Of a stretch of 45,449 nucleotides of DNA, positions 1-8,041 are shown one piece after another. The translations under genes and the position numbers were made by a program. The notes beneath the pieces were generated by a model. That model was not told where the DNA came from. It did not search any database and saw only the letters and a program-made list of their open reading frames with translations. Source of the stretch: Streptacidiphilus melanogenes (GTDB lineage Bacteria; Actinomycetota; Actinomycetes; Streptomycetales; Streptomycetaceae). Numbering within the stretch: the stretch's first letter is position 1; every line of letters starts with the position of its first letter. The stretch spans positions 38,603 through 84,051 of the forward strand of contig NZ_BBPP01000038.1 in the NCBI RefSeq assembly GCF_000787835.1, in the 5' to 3' direction.

Positions 1-840
1 CCCTCGTCCCAGGGACCCGTGCGTCCGACGCCGCCGACGGTGCCCGCCGTGCCGGAGCCCGCGCCCGTGCCCGCGTTCCACCAGCAGCCCGCCTACGTCT
101 CGGTCGCTCCGAGCGCGGCGCCTGCGCAGCCGGAGGAGCGGCGTCGCGGCAACCGCGCCGTGCTGACGGTCGTCGCGGCGGTCGTCGCCGTGGCCGCCAT
201 CGCGGGCACGGCGATCGCCCTGACCGGCGGCGGCAAGCCCGGCACGACCAAAACGACGGCGCAGCAGGGCGGCAGCACCACCGGCGTGGACGGCACGCCG
301 GGAGCGTCCGGCACGTCGGGCGCTCCGAGCGCCCACGCGTCGTCCTCGGCGGCGGCGTCCGCGACGGCCGGCGCGCCGGACACCTCCGCGTCGGCGTCGG
401 CGGCCGGCGCGTCGGGGACCCGTCCGGGCGCCTCGGCGAGCTCCAAGCCGGGCGGCGGGACGTCGACCAGCCCGGCCGGGTCCCAGACCACCCCGGCCGG
501 CTCGCAGACGACGCCCGCCGCGCCGCACACGTCAGCTCCGCCGCCGCCGAGCACGCCGGCCTGGCTCCAGAACTGCACCTACTACTCCGGCAGCGCGGAG
601 ACCGACAAGTACGCCCCCAACAACGCCAACACCGCCGCGAACAAGGAGGTGCAGTGCCTGCTCTGGTACCGCGGCTCCAAGTACCAGGCCATCCTCGGCC
701 CGGTCGGCGGCATCGACGGGCAGTTCGGCGACGGCACGGCGAAGGCCGTGGAGGCGTTCCAGAGCTGCATGGGCCTCAGCGCCGACGGCGGTGTGGGCCC
801 GCAGACCTGGCCGGTGCTGCGCAGCCGCAGCAACTGCTAA
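1..840 (+). CDS. Membrane-anchored protein with C-terminal peptidoglycan-binding-like domain (5' partial)
   Basis: The reading frame is open from the first base, so the true start lies upstream; a GTG at 19 is possible but has no support as a start. Visible parts in order: a Pro/Ala-rich cytosolic stretch, a basic stop-transfer motif (EERRRGNR) followed by one hydrophobic helix (AVLTVVAAVVAVAAIAGTA), a long Ala/Ser/Gly/Thr linker of about 110 residues, and a C-terminal module of about 90 residues. That module has four cysteines and a peptidoglycan_binding_1-like ending (GIDGQFGDGTAKAVEAFQ, then VGPQTW). The topology puts this domain outside the cell, where it probably contacts the wall. The missing N-terminus could be a kinase or another cytosolic domain, since Pro-rich linker plus helix plus extracellular sensor is common in such proteins; I cannot tell. 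The end overlaps the convergent neighbour by four bases. Confidence 0.75.
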   Translation, partial: PSSQGPVRPTPPTVPAVPEPAPVPAFHQQPAYVSVAPSAAPAQPEERRRGNRAVLTVVAAVVAVAAIAGTAIALTGGGKPGTTKTTAQQGGSTTGVDGTPGASGTSGAPSAHASSSAAASATAGAPDTSASASAAGASGTRPGASASSKPGGGTSTSPAGSQTTPAGSQTTPAAPHTSAPPPPSTPAWLQNCTYYSGSAETDKYAPNNANTAANKEVQCLLWYRGSKYQAILGPVGGIDGQFGDGTAKAVEAFQSCMGLSADGGVGPQTWPVLRSRSNC

Positions 841-1442
841 CGCGGTGCCCGCCCCGACAGGGCCAGGGCGCGGGTGAAGGGCGGGGCGTCGGCCGGGACG
901 GCGATCGGGTCGGCGAAGCCGCTGTACTCGCGGAACATCTGCGCCCACTGCTCGACCTGGCCCAGCACCGCCGTGGCGGTCGCGTCGTCCAGGGTGTAGG
1001 TCTGGCCGGAGCCCTGCGCCGCCTCCCAGCCGTGGAGGGCGAACTCCAGCAGGATCATCCCGGCGATCGCCGCCGCAGGGACGGCGGAGTCGCCCATCGG
1101 CATCTCCCGCTCCCAGACCGACGGGTCGGACCAGGCCGCGAGGGCCTTGTCGACCTGCTGGGCGTAGGCCTCGGCCCAGCCGGGGTCCGCGGTGAAGTCG
1201 CGCTCGTACCACTCGGCGGGGACGGAGCCGCCCTCCGCACGCAGGGCGAAGTTGTGGGCGGTCCACAGGACCAGGTGGTTCACGACGGCGCGCAGGTCCC
1301 ACTCGGCCGAGGGGGTCGGCGCGTCCAGGGCGGCCGGGTCGATGCCCCGCAGCACGCGGACGGTCTCGGCGGCGCAGGCGCGCAGCGCGCCGTACAGCTC
1401 GGGAAGCTCGGACGGGTCGTTCCTGTCGTTCGTGTCGTTCAT
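837..1442 (-). CDS. TIGR03086-like / mycothiol-dependent DinB-fold family protein
   Basis: The 201-residue product resembles the TIGR03086 / maleylpyruvate-isomerase-like DinB four-helix proteins of actinobacteria. It has an N-terminal helix with ALDAPTPSAEWDLRAVVNHL (family consensus: ...P..C..W.v..vv.Hl) and a later LLEFALHGWEAAQ stretch that supplies a helix-borne histidine. Members use mycothiol as cofactor or bind metal, but the substrate here is unknown. The ATG at 1442 is chosen over longer in-frame extensions because homology begins there and a TACCGT box (1450-1455, complement) ends exactly 7 nt before it, suggesting a leaderless transcript. The gene is divergent from the AraC regulator at 1573, which is a plausible controller. 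Confidence 0.8.
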   Translation of the reverse strand: MNDTNDRNDPSELPELYGALRACAAETVRVLRGIDPAALDAPTPSAEWDLRAVVNHLVLWTAHNFALRAEGGSVPAEWYERDFTADPGWAEAYAQQVDKALAAWSDPSVWEREMPMGDSAVPAAAIAGMILLEFALHGWEAAQGSGQTYTLDDATATAVLGQVEQWAQMFREYSGFADPIAVPADAPPFTRALALSGRAPR

Positions 1443-1501
1443 GACCACGACGGTACGGACGGGACGCGGCGCGGTCTTGAAGAAACGCGACACGCACCGG
1501 C

Positions 1502-1555
1502 CTGTCCGGCGGAGCCTTCCGGGCCCGGACGGACCCGAGGAGTTCCGCCGGACAG
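1502..1555. promoter_or_regulatory. Nested inverted repeats in a divergent promoter region
   Basis: Perfect 12-bp arms CTGTCCGGCGGA (1502-1513) and TCCGCCGGACAG (1544-1555) flank a second, centred 12-bp perfect palindrome, TCCGGGCCCGGA (1518-1529). The whole structure lies between the divergent starts at 1442 and 1573 and just upstream of the -10 of the AraC gene. It is a candidate operator; a transcript hairpin is an alternative. Confidence 0.5.
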
Positions 1556-1572
1556 GGCCTAGGGTGGTGGTC

Positions 1573-2382
1573 ATGGAGCGGAACGGCGGCGGCCGCACGG
1601 CGCCCAGGGGCGTGCTGCACCCGGAGCAGGGCGCGAGCCGGTTCACGGTCACGACCGCGCCGCCGGGGCCCGCGCTCGCGCCGTACGTGGAGTACCACTG
1701 GATCGTCCGCTGGGACGTGACCGGACACCCTCCCTACGACTCGCAGGTGCTCTCCCACCCGAACGTGCACCTGGTCTTCGAGCCGACCGGGCCGCTGGTC
1801 TACGGGGTGATCCGCGGCGTCTACACCCGCCGTCTCGTCGACGCGGGACAGGTGCACGGGGTCCGCTTCCTGCCGGGCGGCTTCCGGGCCTTCGCGGACG
1901 GGCCGGTCCAGGAGCTGACCGACCGGGTGCTGCCCGCCGGGACGGTCTTCGGGCCCGACGCGGACGAGCTGTGCCCGCGCGTGCTGGCCGGTGCGGAGAC
2001 GGACGCGATGGTGGCCCTGGTCGAGGACTTCCTGACCGCCCGCCTGCCGGCCGCGCCGGACCCGCAGGCGGCCCAGGTCGCCGCCGTCGTGAGGGAGATG
2101 ACGGCCGACCACACGCTGGTCCGCGTCGAGCAGGTGGCGGCGCGGTTCGACCTCCCGCCGCGCACGCTCCAGCGGCTCTTCGCCGAGTACGTCGGGGTGG
2201 GCCCGAAGGCGGTGCTGCGCCGCGCTCGTCTGCACGAGGCGGCGCAGCGCGCCGACAGCGGGTCCGTGGACTGGGCGGCCCTCGCCGCCGATCTGGGCTA
2301 CAGCGACCAGGCTCATCTGACCCGTGACTTCACGGCCGTGGTGGGCGTGCCGCCGTCCCGGTACTCCCGGGGGGAGCGTTGA
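1573..2382 (+). CDS. AraC-family transcriptional regulator with DUF6597-type N-terminus
   Basis: The 269-residue protein has an N-terminal sensor-like domain (residues ~20-150) with PYVEYHWIVRWD and the typical GVRFLPGGFRAF, as in DUF6597 AraC regulators. A C-terminal AraC HTH follows (residues ~170-265), with VEQVAARFDLPPRTLQRLF and LAADLGYSDQAHLTRDFTAV as the two helix-turn-helix units and the PSRY ending. It binds DNA and probably regulates the divergent gene at 837-1442 and itself. Start: ATG 1573, preceded by TAGGGT with a 7-nt gap and no Shine-Dalgarno sequence, so probably leaderless. The frame stays open to 1192, but the upstream part overlaps the divergent gene and is not coding-like. 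It ends directly against the stop of the convergent lysozyme gene with no bases between. Confidence 0.9.
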   Translation: MERNGGGRTAPRGVLHPEQGASRFTVTTAPPGPALAPYVEYHWIVRWDVTGHPPYDSQVLSHPNVHLVFEPTGPLVYGVIRGVYTRRLVDAGQVHGVRFLPGGFRAFADGPVQELTDRVLPAGTVFGPDADELCPRVLAGAETDAMVALVEDFLTARLPAAPDPQAAQVAAVVREMTADHTLVRVEQVAARFDLPPRTLQRLFAEYVGVGPKAVLRRARLHEAAQRADSGSVDWAALAADLGYSDQAHLTRDFTAVVGVPPSRYSRGER

Positions 2383-3219
2383 TCAGCCCAGCGCGAGGGC
2401 CTGGACGCGGGAGACGTCGCCGTTGAACTTGTCGTGGTCGCCGACGTAGGGGCCGGAGTCGGTGTACTGCCACATCGTGTAGTAGCCCCAGCCGGCCGGG
2501 AGGGTGCCGGGGGAGCCGTTGTAGTTGGCGATCCAGAGCGGGTCGTTGGCCGCGAACCCGCCGTAGTTGCCGGTGCACTGGACCCACCAGGAGGTCGCGG
2601 TGTAGATCACCGCCCAGCGGCCGGTGCGGGCGTGGTACTCGCCCAGGAAGCTCGAGATCCAGTTGACCATCGCACTCTGCGACAGGCCGTAGCAGGCGGC
2701 GCCGTAGGGGTCCCATTCGATGTCCAGGACGCCCGGCAGGGTCTTGCCGTCGGCGGACCAGCCGCCGCCGTGGTTGACGAAGTAGTCCGCCTGGACCGTG
2801 CCCGAGGTCGTGTCCGGGGTGGCGAAGTGGTAGGCGGCGCGGATCATGCCGACGTTGTAGGGGCCGTTGTACTGCTGCGCGAAGTCGGGGTTGGTGTAGT
2901 AGGTGCCTTCGGTGGCCTTGGTGTAGGCCCAGCGGACGCCGCTGTTCCACAGCGTCGTCCAGTTCACCGTGCCCTGGTAGCTGGAGACGTCCACGCCTTC
3001 GGTCTGCGTGACCATCGGCTGGACGCTCCCACCGGCTCCGCCGCCCCCGTGCGAGCGGACGCCGATGCCCATGTAGGCGTCGCCGCGCGGCAGTTTGGCG
3101 GCCGCGGCCTGCGCGGGGTCCGCGTGCGCGGGCGCGACGGGGATCGCGGCCGCCAGGCCGAGCGCCGCGAACAGGGTCGCGGCGGCGGTGAGTCTGTGGG
3201 GGAGAGAAAGGGAGTTCAT
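2383..3219 (-). CDS. Secreted GH25 family lysozyme (N-acetylmuramidase)
   Basis: The product is 278 residues. A Sec signal peptide (RLTAAATLFAALGLAAAIPVAPAHA) precedes a GH25 domain starting at GVDVSSYQGTVNW, where the early Asp is a family catalytic-site residue. It continues with YTKATEGTYYTNPDF and the second acidic cluster LDIEWDPYGAACYG, and ends with WIANYNG and MWQYTDSGPYVGDHDKFNGD. This fold cleaves the beta-1,4 bond between MurNAc and GlcNAc outside the cell, in wall remodelling or attack on other bacteria. ATG 3219 is chosen because GGAGG lies nine bases upstream and the signal peptide begins there; a longer open frame to 3360 lacks these. It is convergent with the AraC gene and divergent from the acetyltransferase. 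Confidence 0.95.
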   Translation of the reverse strand: MNSLSLPHRLTAAATLFAALGLAAAIPVAPAHADPAQAAAAKLPRGDAYMGIGVRSHGGGGAGGSVQPMVTQTEGVDVSSYQGTVNWTTLWNSGVRWAYTKATEGTYYTNPDFAQQYNGPYNVGMIRAAYHFATPDTTSGTVQADYFVNHGGGWSADGKTLPGVLDIEWDPYGAACYGLSQSAMVNWISSFLGEYHARTGRWAVIYTATSWWVQCTGNYGGFAANDPLWIANYNGSPGTLPAGWGYYTMWQYTDSGPYVGDHDKFNGDVSRVQALALG

Positions 3220-3308
3220 TGCGTCGCGCCTCCGTGTTGTCCTCGTGCTGGACGGCAAAGGGCTTGCGAGAACGCTGAACTGACGGCCGGAAAGCTTCTT
3301 GTCCCAGC

Positions 3309-3381
3309 CATGCCACAGGCATGCTACGCATGTAGACCCGGATCGGGAAAGAGTTTTCATGGACTTGCGATGAACTCTTCC
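3309..3381. promoter_or_regulatory. Inverted repeats in the lysozyme/acetyltransferase intergenic region
   Basis: Two dyads lie between the divergent genes: a perfect CATGCC-ACA-GGCATG (3309-3323), and an imperfect longer stem pairing 3346-3360 with 3370-3381 (GGAA and GAGTT pair with AACTC and TTCC around bulges). They are candidate operator sites for the lysozyme promoter; no regulator can be named. Confidence 0.3.
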
Positions 3382-3422
3382 AGGGCCGCACCCGGAGCCC
3401 CGCGTGTGCCAGACTCGGTCGC

Positions 3423-3851
3423 ATGCAGAGTGATCATCTGACCGTCGGCGACGGCGACCCGGAGCTCGCCGCGCGGCTCTCCGCCGGCCTCGACGAGGTC
3501 AACTTCCCGGCGACCGGCACCACGGCGGCCGACCAGGGTCGACTCTCCGTCAAGGTCGTGGACGGCGCGGGGGAGATCGTCGGCGGCCTGGCGGCCTGGA
3601 CGTGGGGCGGACTGCTCGGCATCGAGATGCTGTGGGTCCGCGAGGACAGCCGCAAGGACGGCTGGGGCAGTCGGATTCTGCTCGCCGCCGAGGAGGAGGC
3701 CCGTCGCCGCGGCTGCGACCGGGCCGCCGTCTCCTCGTTCACCTTCCAGGCCCCGGGCTTCTACCAGCGCCACGGCTATCGCGAGACCGGCCGCACGCTC
3801 GGCATCCCCGGCGGCGCCGAGGACGTTCACATGTTCAAGGAGCTCACCTAA
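3423..3851 (+). CDS. GNAT family N-acetyltransferase
   Basis: A 142-residue single-domain GNAT protein. The acetyl-CoA binding motif A region is visible as MLWVREDSRKDGWGSRILLAAEEEARRRGCDRAAVSSFTFQAPGFYQRHGYRETGR, split over residues ~70-125: the beta4 strand, a D-G-W-G-S variant of the Q/RxxGxG/A loop, and the FYQRHGY motif of beta5-alpha4. The substrate is unknown. The ATG at 3423 has no ribosome binding site, but a CAGACT hexamer (3410-3415) ends 7 nt before it, fitting a leaderless start. The downstream mini-gene begins nine bases after its stop and may be co-transcribed. Confidence 0.9.
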   Translation: MQSDHLTVGDGDPELAARLSAGLDEVNFPATGTTAADQGRLSVKVVDGAGEIVGGLAAWTWGGLLGIEMLWVREDSRKDGWGSRILLAAEEEARRRGCDRAAVSSFTFQAPGFYQRHGYRETGRTLGIPGGAEDVHMFKELT

Positions 3852-3860
3852 CCTGGGCCG

Positions 3861-4052
3861 GTGGCAGGCGCATCGGACGAGGACGACGAGGCACGGCGCA
3901 ATCCGCTGCTGGACCCACGGCTGGCCGGCGCGGGCGGACTGCTGATCACCGCTGCGGCGCTCGCGTTCGTGCTTGCGCACGGCGGCCACCACGCACCGGG
4001 GCCCGCGTCCGCGCCCAGCCCGAAGGCTGCCCCGGCGAGCGCGAGCGGGTAG
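3861..4052 (+). CDS. Small single-pass membrane protein, unknown function
   Basis: A 63-residue product from GTG 3861. An acidic/basic N-terminus (ASDEDDEARRNPLLDPR) precedes one hydrophobic helix (GAGGLLITAAALAFVLAHG) and a Pro/Ala/Ser tail. I do not recognise a family. Reasons to believe it: it sits nine bases after the acetyltransferase stop, codon usage is GC3-rich, a full transmembrane segment is present, and a strong hairpin follows immediately. Its small size and lack of a clear ribosome binding site keep confidence moderate. Confidence 0.5.
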   Translation: MAGASDEDDEARRNPLLDPRLAGAGGLLITAAALAFVLAHGGHHAPGPASAPSPKAAPASASG

Positions 4053-4054
4053 GC

Positions 4055-4100
4055 CGAAGGCCGGCGTCCGCCCCCGGAGGGGAGTCGGCACCGGCCTTCG
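4055..4100. terminator. Bidirectional terminator hairpin
   Basis: Perfect 10-bp arms CGAAGGCCGG (4055-4064) and CCGGCCTTCG (4091-4100) with a 26-nt loop that holds a small TCCG/CGGA stem. It lies between the convergent acetyltransferase unit and ABC operon. There is no U-tract, as is usual in this GC range. Confidence 0.65.
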
Positions 4101-4115
4101 GAGTGGGGCGGGGGC

Positions 4116-6080
4116 TCAGTCGACCTCGGCGACCGCCTGGGCGAACTGGGCCTTGTAGAGCCGGGCGTAGGCGCCGTCCTGGTCCAGCAGCGAGGCGTGG
4201 TCGCCCTGTTCGACGATCGCGCCGTTCTCCATCACCAGGATGGTGTCCGCGTCGCGGATCGTGGAGAGGCGGTGGGCGATGACGAACGCCGTGCGGCCCG
4301 AACGGAGCTTGGCCATGGCGCGCTGGATCAGCACCTCGGTACGGGTGTCGACGGAGCTGGTCGCCTCGTCCAGGACGAGGATCGACGGCTCGGCCAGGAA
4401 TGCCCGCGCGATGGTGATCAGCTGCTTCTCGCCCGCGCTGACGCCGGTGCCCTCGTCGTCGATGACGGTGTCGTAGCCGTCCGGCAGGGTGCGCACGAAG
4501 CGGTCGACGTGGGCGGCCTTGGCCGCCGCGACGATCTGCTCGCGCGTCGCTCCCGCGGACCCGTAGGCGATGTTGTCGGCGATGGAGCCGCCGAACAGCC
4601 AGGTGTCCTGGAGCACCATGCCGATGTTCCCGCGCAGTTCCTCGCGGTTCATCCCGGCCACGTCGACGCCGTCCAGCGTGATCCGGCCGCCCGTCGGCTC
4701 GTAGAACCGCATCAGCAGGTTGACCAGCGTGGTCTTGCCGGCACCGGTCGGACCGACGATGGCCACGGTGTGGCCGGGATCGGCCAGCAGCGACAGGTCC
4801 TCGATGAGCGGCTTCTCCGGGTCGTAGCGGAACGCGACGTGCTCGAACTCGACCCGCCCGCGCACCACGTCCGGACGCGCCGGCTGCTCGGGCTCGGGCG
4901 ACTGCTCGTCCGCGTCCAGCAGCTCGAAGACGCGCTCGGCCGAGGCCACGCCGGACTGCACCAGGTTGGCCATCGCCGCGACCTGGGTCAGCGGCTGGCT
5001 GAACTGGCGCGAGTACTGGATGAACGCCTGCACGTCACCGATCGACAGCGCGCCCGAGGCGACCCGCAGACCGCCCACGACCGCCACGATGACGTAGTTC
5101 AGGTTGCCGATGAACATCATCGACGGCTGGATCAGACCCGAGATGAACTGCGCCTTGAAGCTGGACTGGTAGAGCTTCTCGTTCTCCGCGTGGAACTGCT
5201 CGACGGCCTCCTTCTGGTGGCCGAAGACCTTGACCAGCGAGTGGCCGGTGTACATCTCCTCGATGTGCGCGTTCAGCTTGCCGGTGGACTTCCACTGCTG
5301 CACGAACTGCGGCTGCGCCCGCTTGCCGACCTTGGCCGCCAGCACCGCCGAGGCGGGGATGGAGACCAGCGCGATCAGGGCCAGGATCCAGGAGATGTAG
5401 AACATCATCGTCAGCACGCCGACGACCATCAGCAGCGAGGTGATGATCTGCGACATGGTCTGCTGCAGCGTCTGCGCGATGTTGTCGATGTCGTTGGTGA
5501 CCCGGCTCAGCACCTCGCCGCGCGGCTGCTTGTCGTAGTAGCTGAGCGGCAGCCGGGCCAGCTTGTCCTCGACGTCCGCGCGCAGACGGTTCGCGGCGCG
5601 CTGGACGGCCACGTTGGCCAGGCGCGCCTGGACGATGCCGCACAGGCCGGCGAACAGGTAGATCAGCGCGACCCAGAGCAGCACGGTGCCCACCGCGCCG
5701 AAGTCGATCCCCTTGCCGGGAGTGAAGTGGATCGACGACAGCATCTGCTGCTGCTGGTGGTTCAGGTGCGCGTTCAGGGCCGCCGGGTTGGTCCCTGCGG
5801 GGATCTTCTTGCCGAAGACGCCGCCCAGGATCAGGTCGGTCGCGTGACCGAGCACCTTGGGGCCGATGACCGAGAGCGCGACGCTGACCGTGGCCAGCGC
5901 CAGCACGCCGATGATCAGCGGGCGTTCGGGCCGCAGCCGGCCCAGCAGCCGCTTGCCGGACGCCTTGAAGTCCATCGACTTCTCGGCGGGCTGGCCGCCG
6001 CCCATCCAGCGGGCGGGGCCCGTCGCGGCCCCGGGACGGCGCTTGGCCGCCGCCTTCGCTTCGTCGCCGCCGGAGCTCAT
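4116..6080 (-). CDS. ABC exporter half-transporter, TMD-NBD fusion (second gene of heterodimer)
   Basis: The product has 654 residues. A cytosolic N-terminal extension (~45 residues) is followed by six predicted membrane helices with an unusually long first extracellular loop (about residues 85-125, containing NHQQQQM), then an ABC domain. Walker A is GPTGAGKTT, the Q-loop region is IGMVLQDTWLF, Walker B is SILVLDEATSSVD with the catalytic Glu intact, and the H-loop is VIAHRLST. The signature motif is VSAGEKQ instead of LSGGQ. Together with the neighbour's canonical signature and defective Walker B this fits a heterodimeric type IV exporter of the TM287/288, BmrCD or LmrCD kind. Probable role: export of drugs, lipids or peptides. 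Its ATG overlaps the stop of the upstream partner (ATGA), so the two are translationally coupled. Confidence 0.95.
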   Translation of the reverse strand: MSSGGDEAKAAAKRRPGAATGPARWMGGGQPAEKSMDFKASGKRLLGRLRPERPLIIGVLALATVSVALSVIGPKVLGHATDLILGGVFGKKIPAGTNPAALNAHLNHQQQQMLSSIHFTPGKGIDFGAVGTVLLWVALIYLFAGLCGIVQARLANVAVQRAANRLRADVEDKLARLPLSYYDKQPRGEVLSRVTNDIDNIAQTLQQTMSQIITSLLMVVGVLTMMFYISWILALIALVSIPASAVLAAKVGKRAQPQFVQQWKSTGKLNAHIEEMYTGHSLVKVFGHQKEAVEQFHAENEKLYQSSFKAQFISGLIQPSMMFIGNLNYVIVAVVGGLRVASGALSIGDVQAFIQYSRQFSQPLTQVAAMANLVQSGVASAERVFELLDADEQSPEPEQPARPDVVRGRVEFEHVAFRYDPEKPLIEDLSLLADPGHTVAIVGPTGAGKTTLVNLLMRFYEPTGGRITLDGVDVAGMNREELRGNIGMVLQDTWLFGGSIADNIAYGSAGATREQIVAAAKAAHVDRFVRTLPDGYDTVIDDEGTGVSAGEKQLITIARAFLAEPSILVLDEATSSVDTRTEVLIQRAMAKLRSGRTAFVIAHRLSTIRDADTILVMENGAIVEQGDHASLLDQDGAYARLYKAQFAQAVAEVD

Positions 6081-7810
6081 GCCGCCTCCTCCTCGGTGAG
6101 CTGAGACAGCACGATCTCTCGGTACGTCTCGTTGTCGTCCATCAGTTCACGGTGGGTGCCCTCGCCGACGATCTGGCCCTCGTCGAGAACGATGATCCGG
6201 TCCGCGTTGCGGATCGTGGAGACGCGCTGCGCGACGATGACCACCGTCGAGTCCTGCGTCTCCTGCTCCAGCGCGGCGCGCAGCCGCGCGTCGGTCGCGT
6301 AGTCGAGCGCGGAGAAGGAGTCGTCGAAGAGGTAGACCTCGGGCTTGCGCACCAGGGCGCGGGCGATGGCCAGGCGCTGGCGCTGGCCGCCGGAGACGTT
6401 GGTGCCGCCCTGCGCGATCGGCGCGTCCAGGCCCTCGGTGAACGTCGAGACGAAGTCCTTGGCCTGCGCGGTCGCAAGGGCCGCCCACAACTCCTCGTCC
6501 GTCGCGTCGGGGTTGCCGTAGCGGAGGTTGGAGGCGACGCTGCCGCTGAACAGGTAGGGCTTCTGCGGGACGAGGCCGATGGACTTGGACAGCACCGCCT
6601 CGTCGAGGTCGCGCACGTCGACGCCGTCGACCAGCACGGAGCCGTCGGTGACGTCGGAGAGCCGCGGGATCAGGTTGATCAGCGTGGTCTTGCCGGAGCC
6701 GGTCGAGCCGATGATCGCGGTGGTCTCGCCGGGCCGGGCGGTGAAGGAGATGTCGCGCAGCACGGCCGCCTCGGCGCCCGGGTAGCGGAACTCGGCGCCG
6801 CGGACCTCGAGGAAGCCGCGGGCGGACAGCTCGCGGACCGGGGTGGACGGCGGGGCGACGGTGGTGTCGGTGCCGAGCACCTCCTGGATGCGCTCGGCGC
6901 AGACCTCGGCGCGCGGCACCATCATGAACATGAAGGTGGCCATCATGACCGACATCAGGATCTGCATCAGGTAGCTGAGGAACGCCGTCAGCGCGCCGAT
7001 CTGCATGCCGCCGGAGTCGATCCGGTGCGCGCCGAACCAGATGACGGCGACGCTGGAGAGGTTGACCACCAGCATGACCAGCGGGAACATCAGCGCCATC
7101 AGCCGGCCGACGCGCAGGCCCACATCGGTCAGGTCGTCGTTGGCGGAGCGGAAGCGGTCGCGCTCGTGGGTGTCCTTGACGAAGGCGCGGATCACGCGCA
7201 GGCCGCTGATCTGCTCGCGCAGCACGCGGTTGACGGTGTCGATGCGCTCCTGCATGGAGCGGAACAGCGGGCGCATCCGGCTGACGGTGAAGCCGATGAT
7301 GACGCCCAGGATCGGCACGATGACGACCAGCAGGCTGGAGAGCGGCACGTCCTGGTTGAGCGCCAGGATGATGCCGCCGACGCACATGATCGGCGCGGAG
7401 ACCATCAGGGTGAAGGTCATCAGCACCAGCATCTGCACCTGCTGCACGTCGTTGGTGCTGCGGGTGATCAGGGAGGGGGCGCCGAACTGCCCGACCTCGC
7501 GCACGGAGAAGGACTGGACCCGGGTGAAGACGGAGGCCCTGACGTCCCGGCCCAGCGCCATGGCGGTCCGAGCGCCGAAGTACACGGCGCCGACGGAGCA
7601 GACCACCTGGGCCAGCGAGACGCCGATCATGATCCCGCCGGTCGCGAGGATGTAGCCGGAATCGCCCTTGATGACGCCGTTGTCGATGATGTCGGCGTTG
7701 AGGGTGGGAAGGTAGAGGGTCGCGATCGTCTGGACCAGCTGGAGCAGGACCAGCAGGGTGATCGGCCTGGAATACGGCCTCAGATGGGCGCGCAGGAGTC
7801 GGATCAGCAC
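6077..7810 (-). CDS. ABC exporter half-transporter with degenerate catalytic site (first gene of heterodimer)
   Basis: The product is 577 residues from GTG 7810: six membrane helices (residues ~15-320) and an ABC domain with Walker A GSTGSGKTT, canonical signature VSGGQRQR, and Walker B VYLFDDSFSALD. In the Walker B, Asp replaces the catalytic Glu, the hallmark of the degenerate-site subunit in heterodimeric exporters. The hydrophobic-rich family N-terminus (VLIRLLRAHLRPYSRPITLL) starts at this GTG; the open frame to 7921 encodes an unlikely Arg/Pro/Ser leader. The ribosome binding site is weak, so the start is somewhat uncertain. It is first in a two-gene operon with the promoter in the 367-bp gap upstream. 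Confidence 0.93.
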   Translation of the reverse strand: MLIRLLRAHLRPYSRPITLLVLLQLVQTIATLYLPTLNADIIDNGVIKGDSGYILATGGIMIGVSLAQVVCSVGAVYFGARTAMALGRDVRASVFTRVQSFSVREVGQFGAPSLITRSTNDVQQVQMLVLMTFTLMVSAPIMCVGGIILALNQDVPLSSLLVVIVPILGVIIGFTVSRMRPLFRSMQERIDTVNRVLREQISGLRVIRAFVKDTHERDRFRSANDDLTDVGLRVGRLMALMFPLVMLVVNLSSVAVIWFGAHRIDSGGMQIGALTAFLSYLMQILMSVMMATFMFMMVPRAEVCAERIQEVLGTDTTVAPPSTPVRELSARGFLEVRGAEFRYPGAEAAVLRDISFTARPGETTAIIGSTGSGKTTLINLIPRLSDVTDGSVLVDGVDVRDLDEAVLSKSIGLVPQKPYLFSGSVASNLRYGNPDATDEELWAALATAQAKDFVSTFTEGLDAPIAQGGTNVSGGQRQRLAIARALVRKPEVYLFDDSFSALDYATDARLRAALEQETQDSTVVIVAQRVSTIRNADRIIVLDEGQIVGEGTHRELMDDNETYREIVLSQLTEEEAA

Positions 7811-7868
7811 AACGGATCTCTCAGAGGAGGAGAGGAGCTGGTGGGCGAAGGATGGTGAAGGTATCTGC

Positions 7869-7948
7869 GTACACCGTACCCGGTTGCGGGGGCGCGGGCC
7901 ATCCATTTGGAGGCGCGCCATGGTATGGAGCTTACCTGCCGACCGGCA
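7869..7948 (-). promoter_or_regulatory. ABC operon upstream region with palindromic candidate operators
   Basis: The 367-bp gap 7811-8177 serves both divergent units. On the ABC side are GTAC-ACC-GTAC (7869-7879) and the dyad TGCCG-AC-CGGCA (7937-7948). The second lies within a possible promoter read on the minus strand as TTGCCG, 18 nt, TACCAT. Short palindromes of this type are typical targets of TetR or MarR repressors controlling exporters, but no such regulator gene is adjacent. Confidence 0.35.
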
Positions 7949-8012
7949 AGTTGTGTGAGCGCCCTCACCTTCTCCCTCTTACGCCCGAGCCCCTAACGTC
8001 CTACGCTGATCG

Positions 8013-8041
8013 TTGCCCGCTGGTTACTCGTGAGTTAAACA
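8013..8041 (+). promoter_or_regulatory. Candidate promoter with ACTC-GT-GAGT operator for the acyl-CoA synthetase
   Basis: TTGCCC (8013-8018), 17 nt, then TAAACA (8036-8041). The spacer carries a perfect dyad, ACTCGTGAGT (8026-8035), extended to TTACTC-GT-GAGTTAA. A repressor bound here would block polymerase directly. About 135 nt of leader follow, including GTGACG/CGTCAC arms, before GGAGG at 8166-8170 region and the GTG start. The link to fatty-acid control is inference. Confidence 0.4.

Noticed and set aside
532..2316. Very long minus-strand open frame across several genes
   Set aside because: Antisense frame produced by high GC3; Arg/Gly/Pro-rich product with no family features, and real genes are clear on the other frames.
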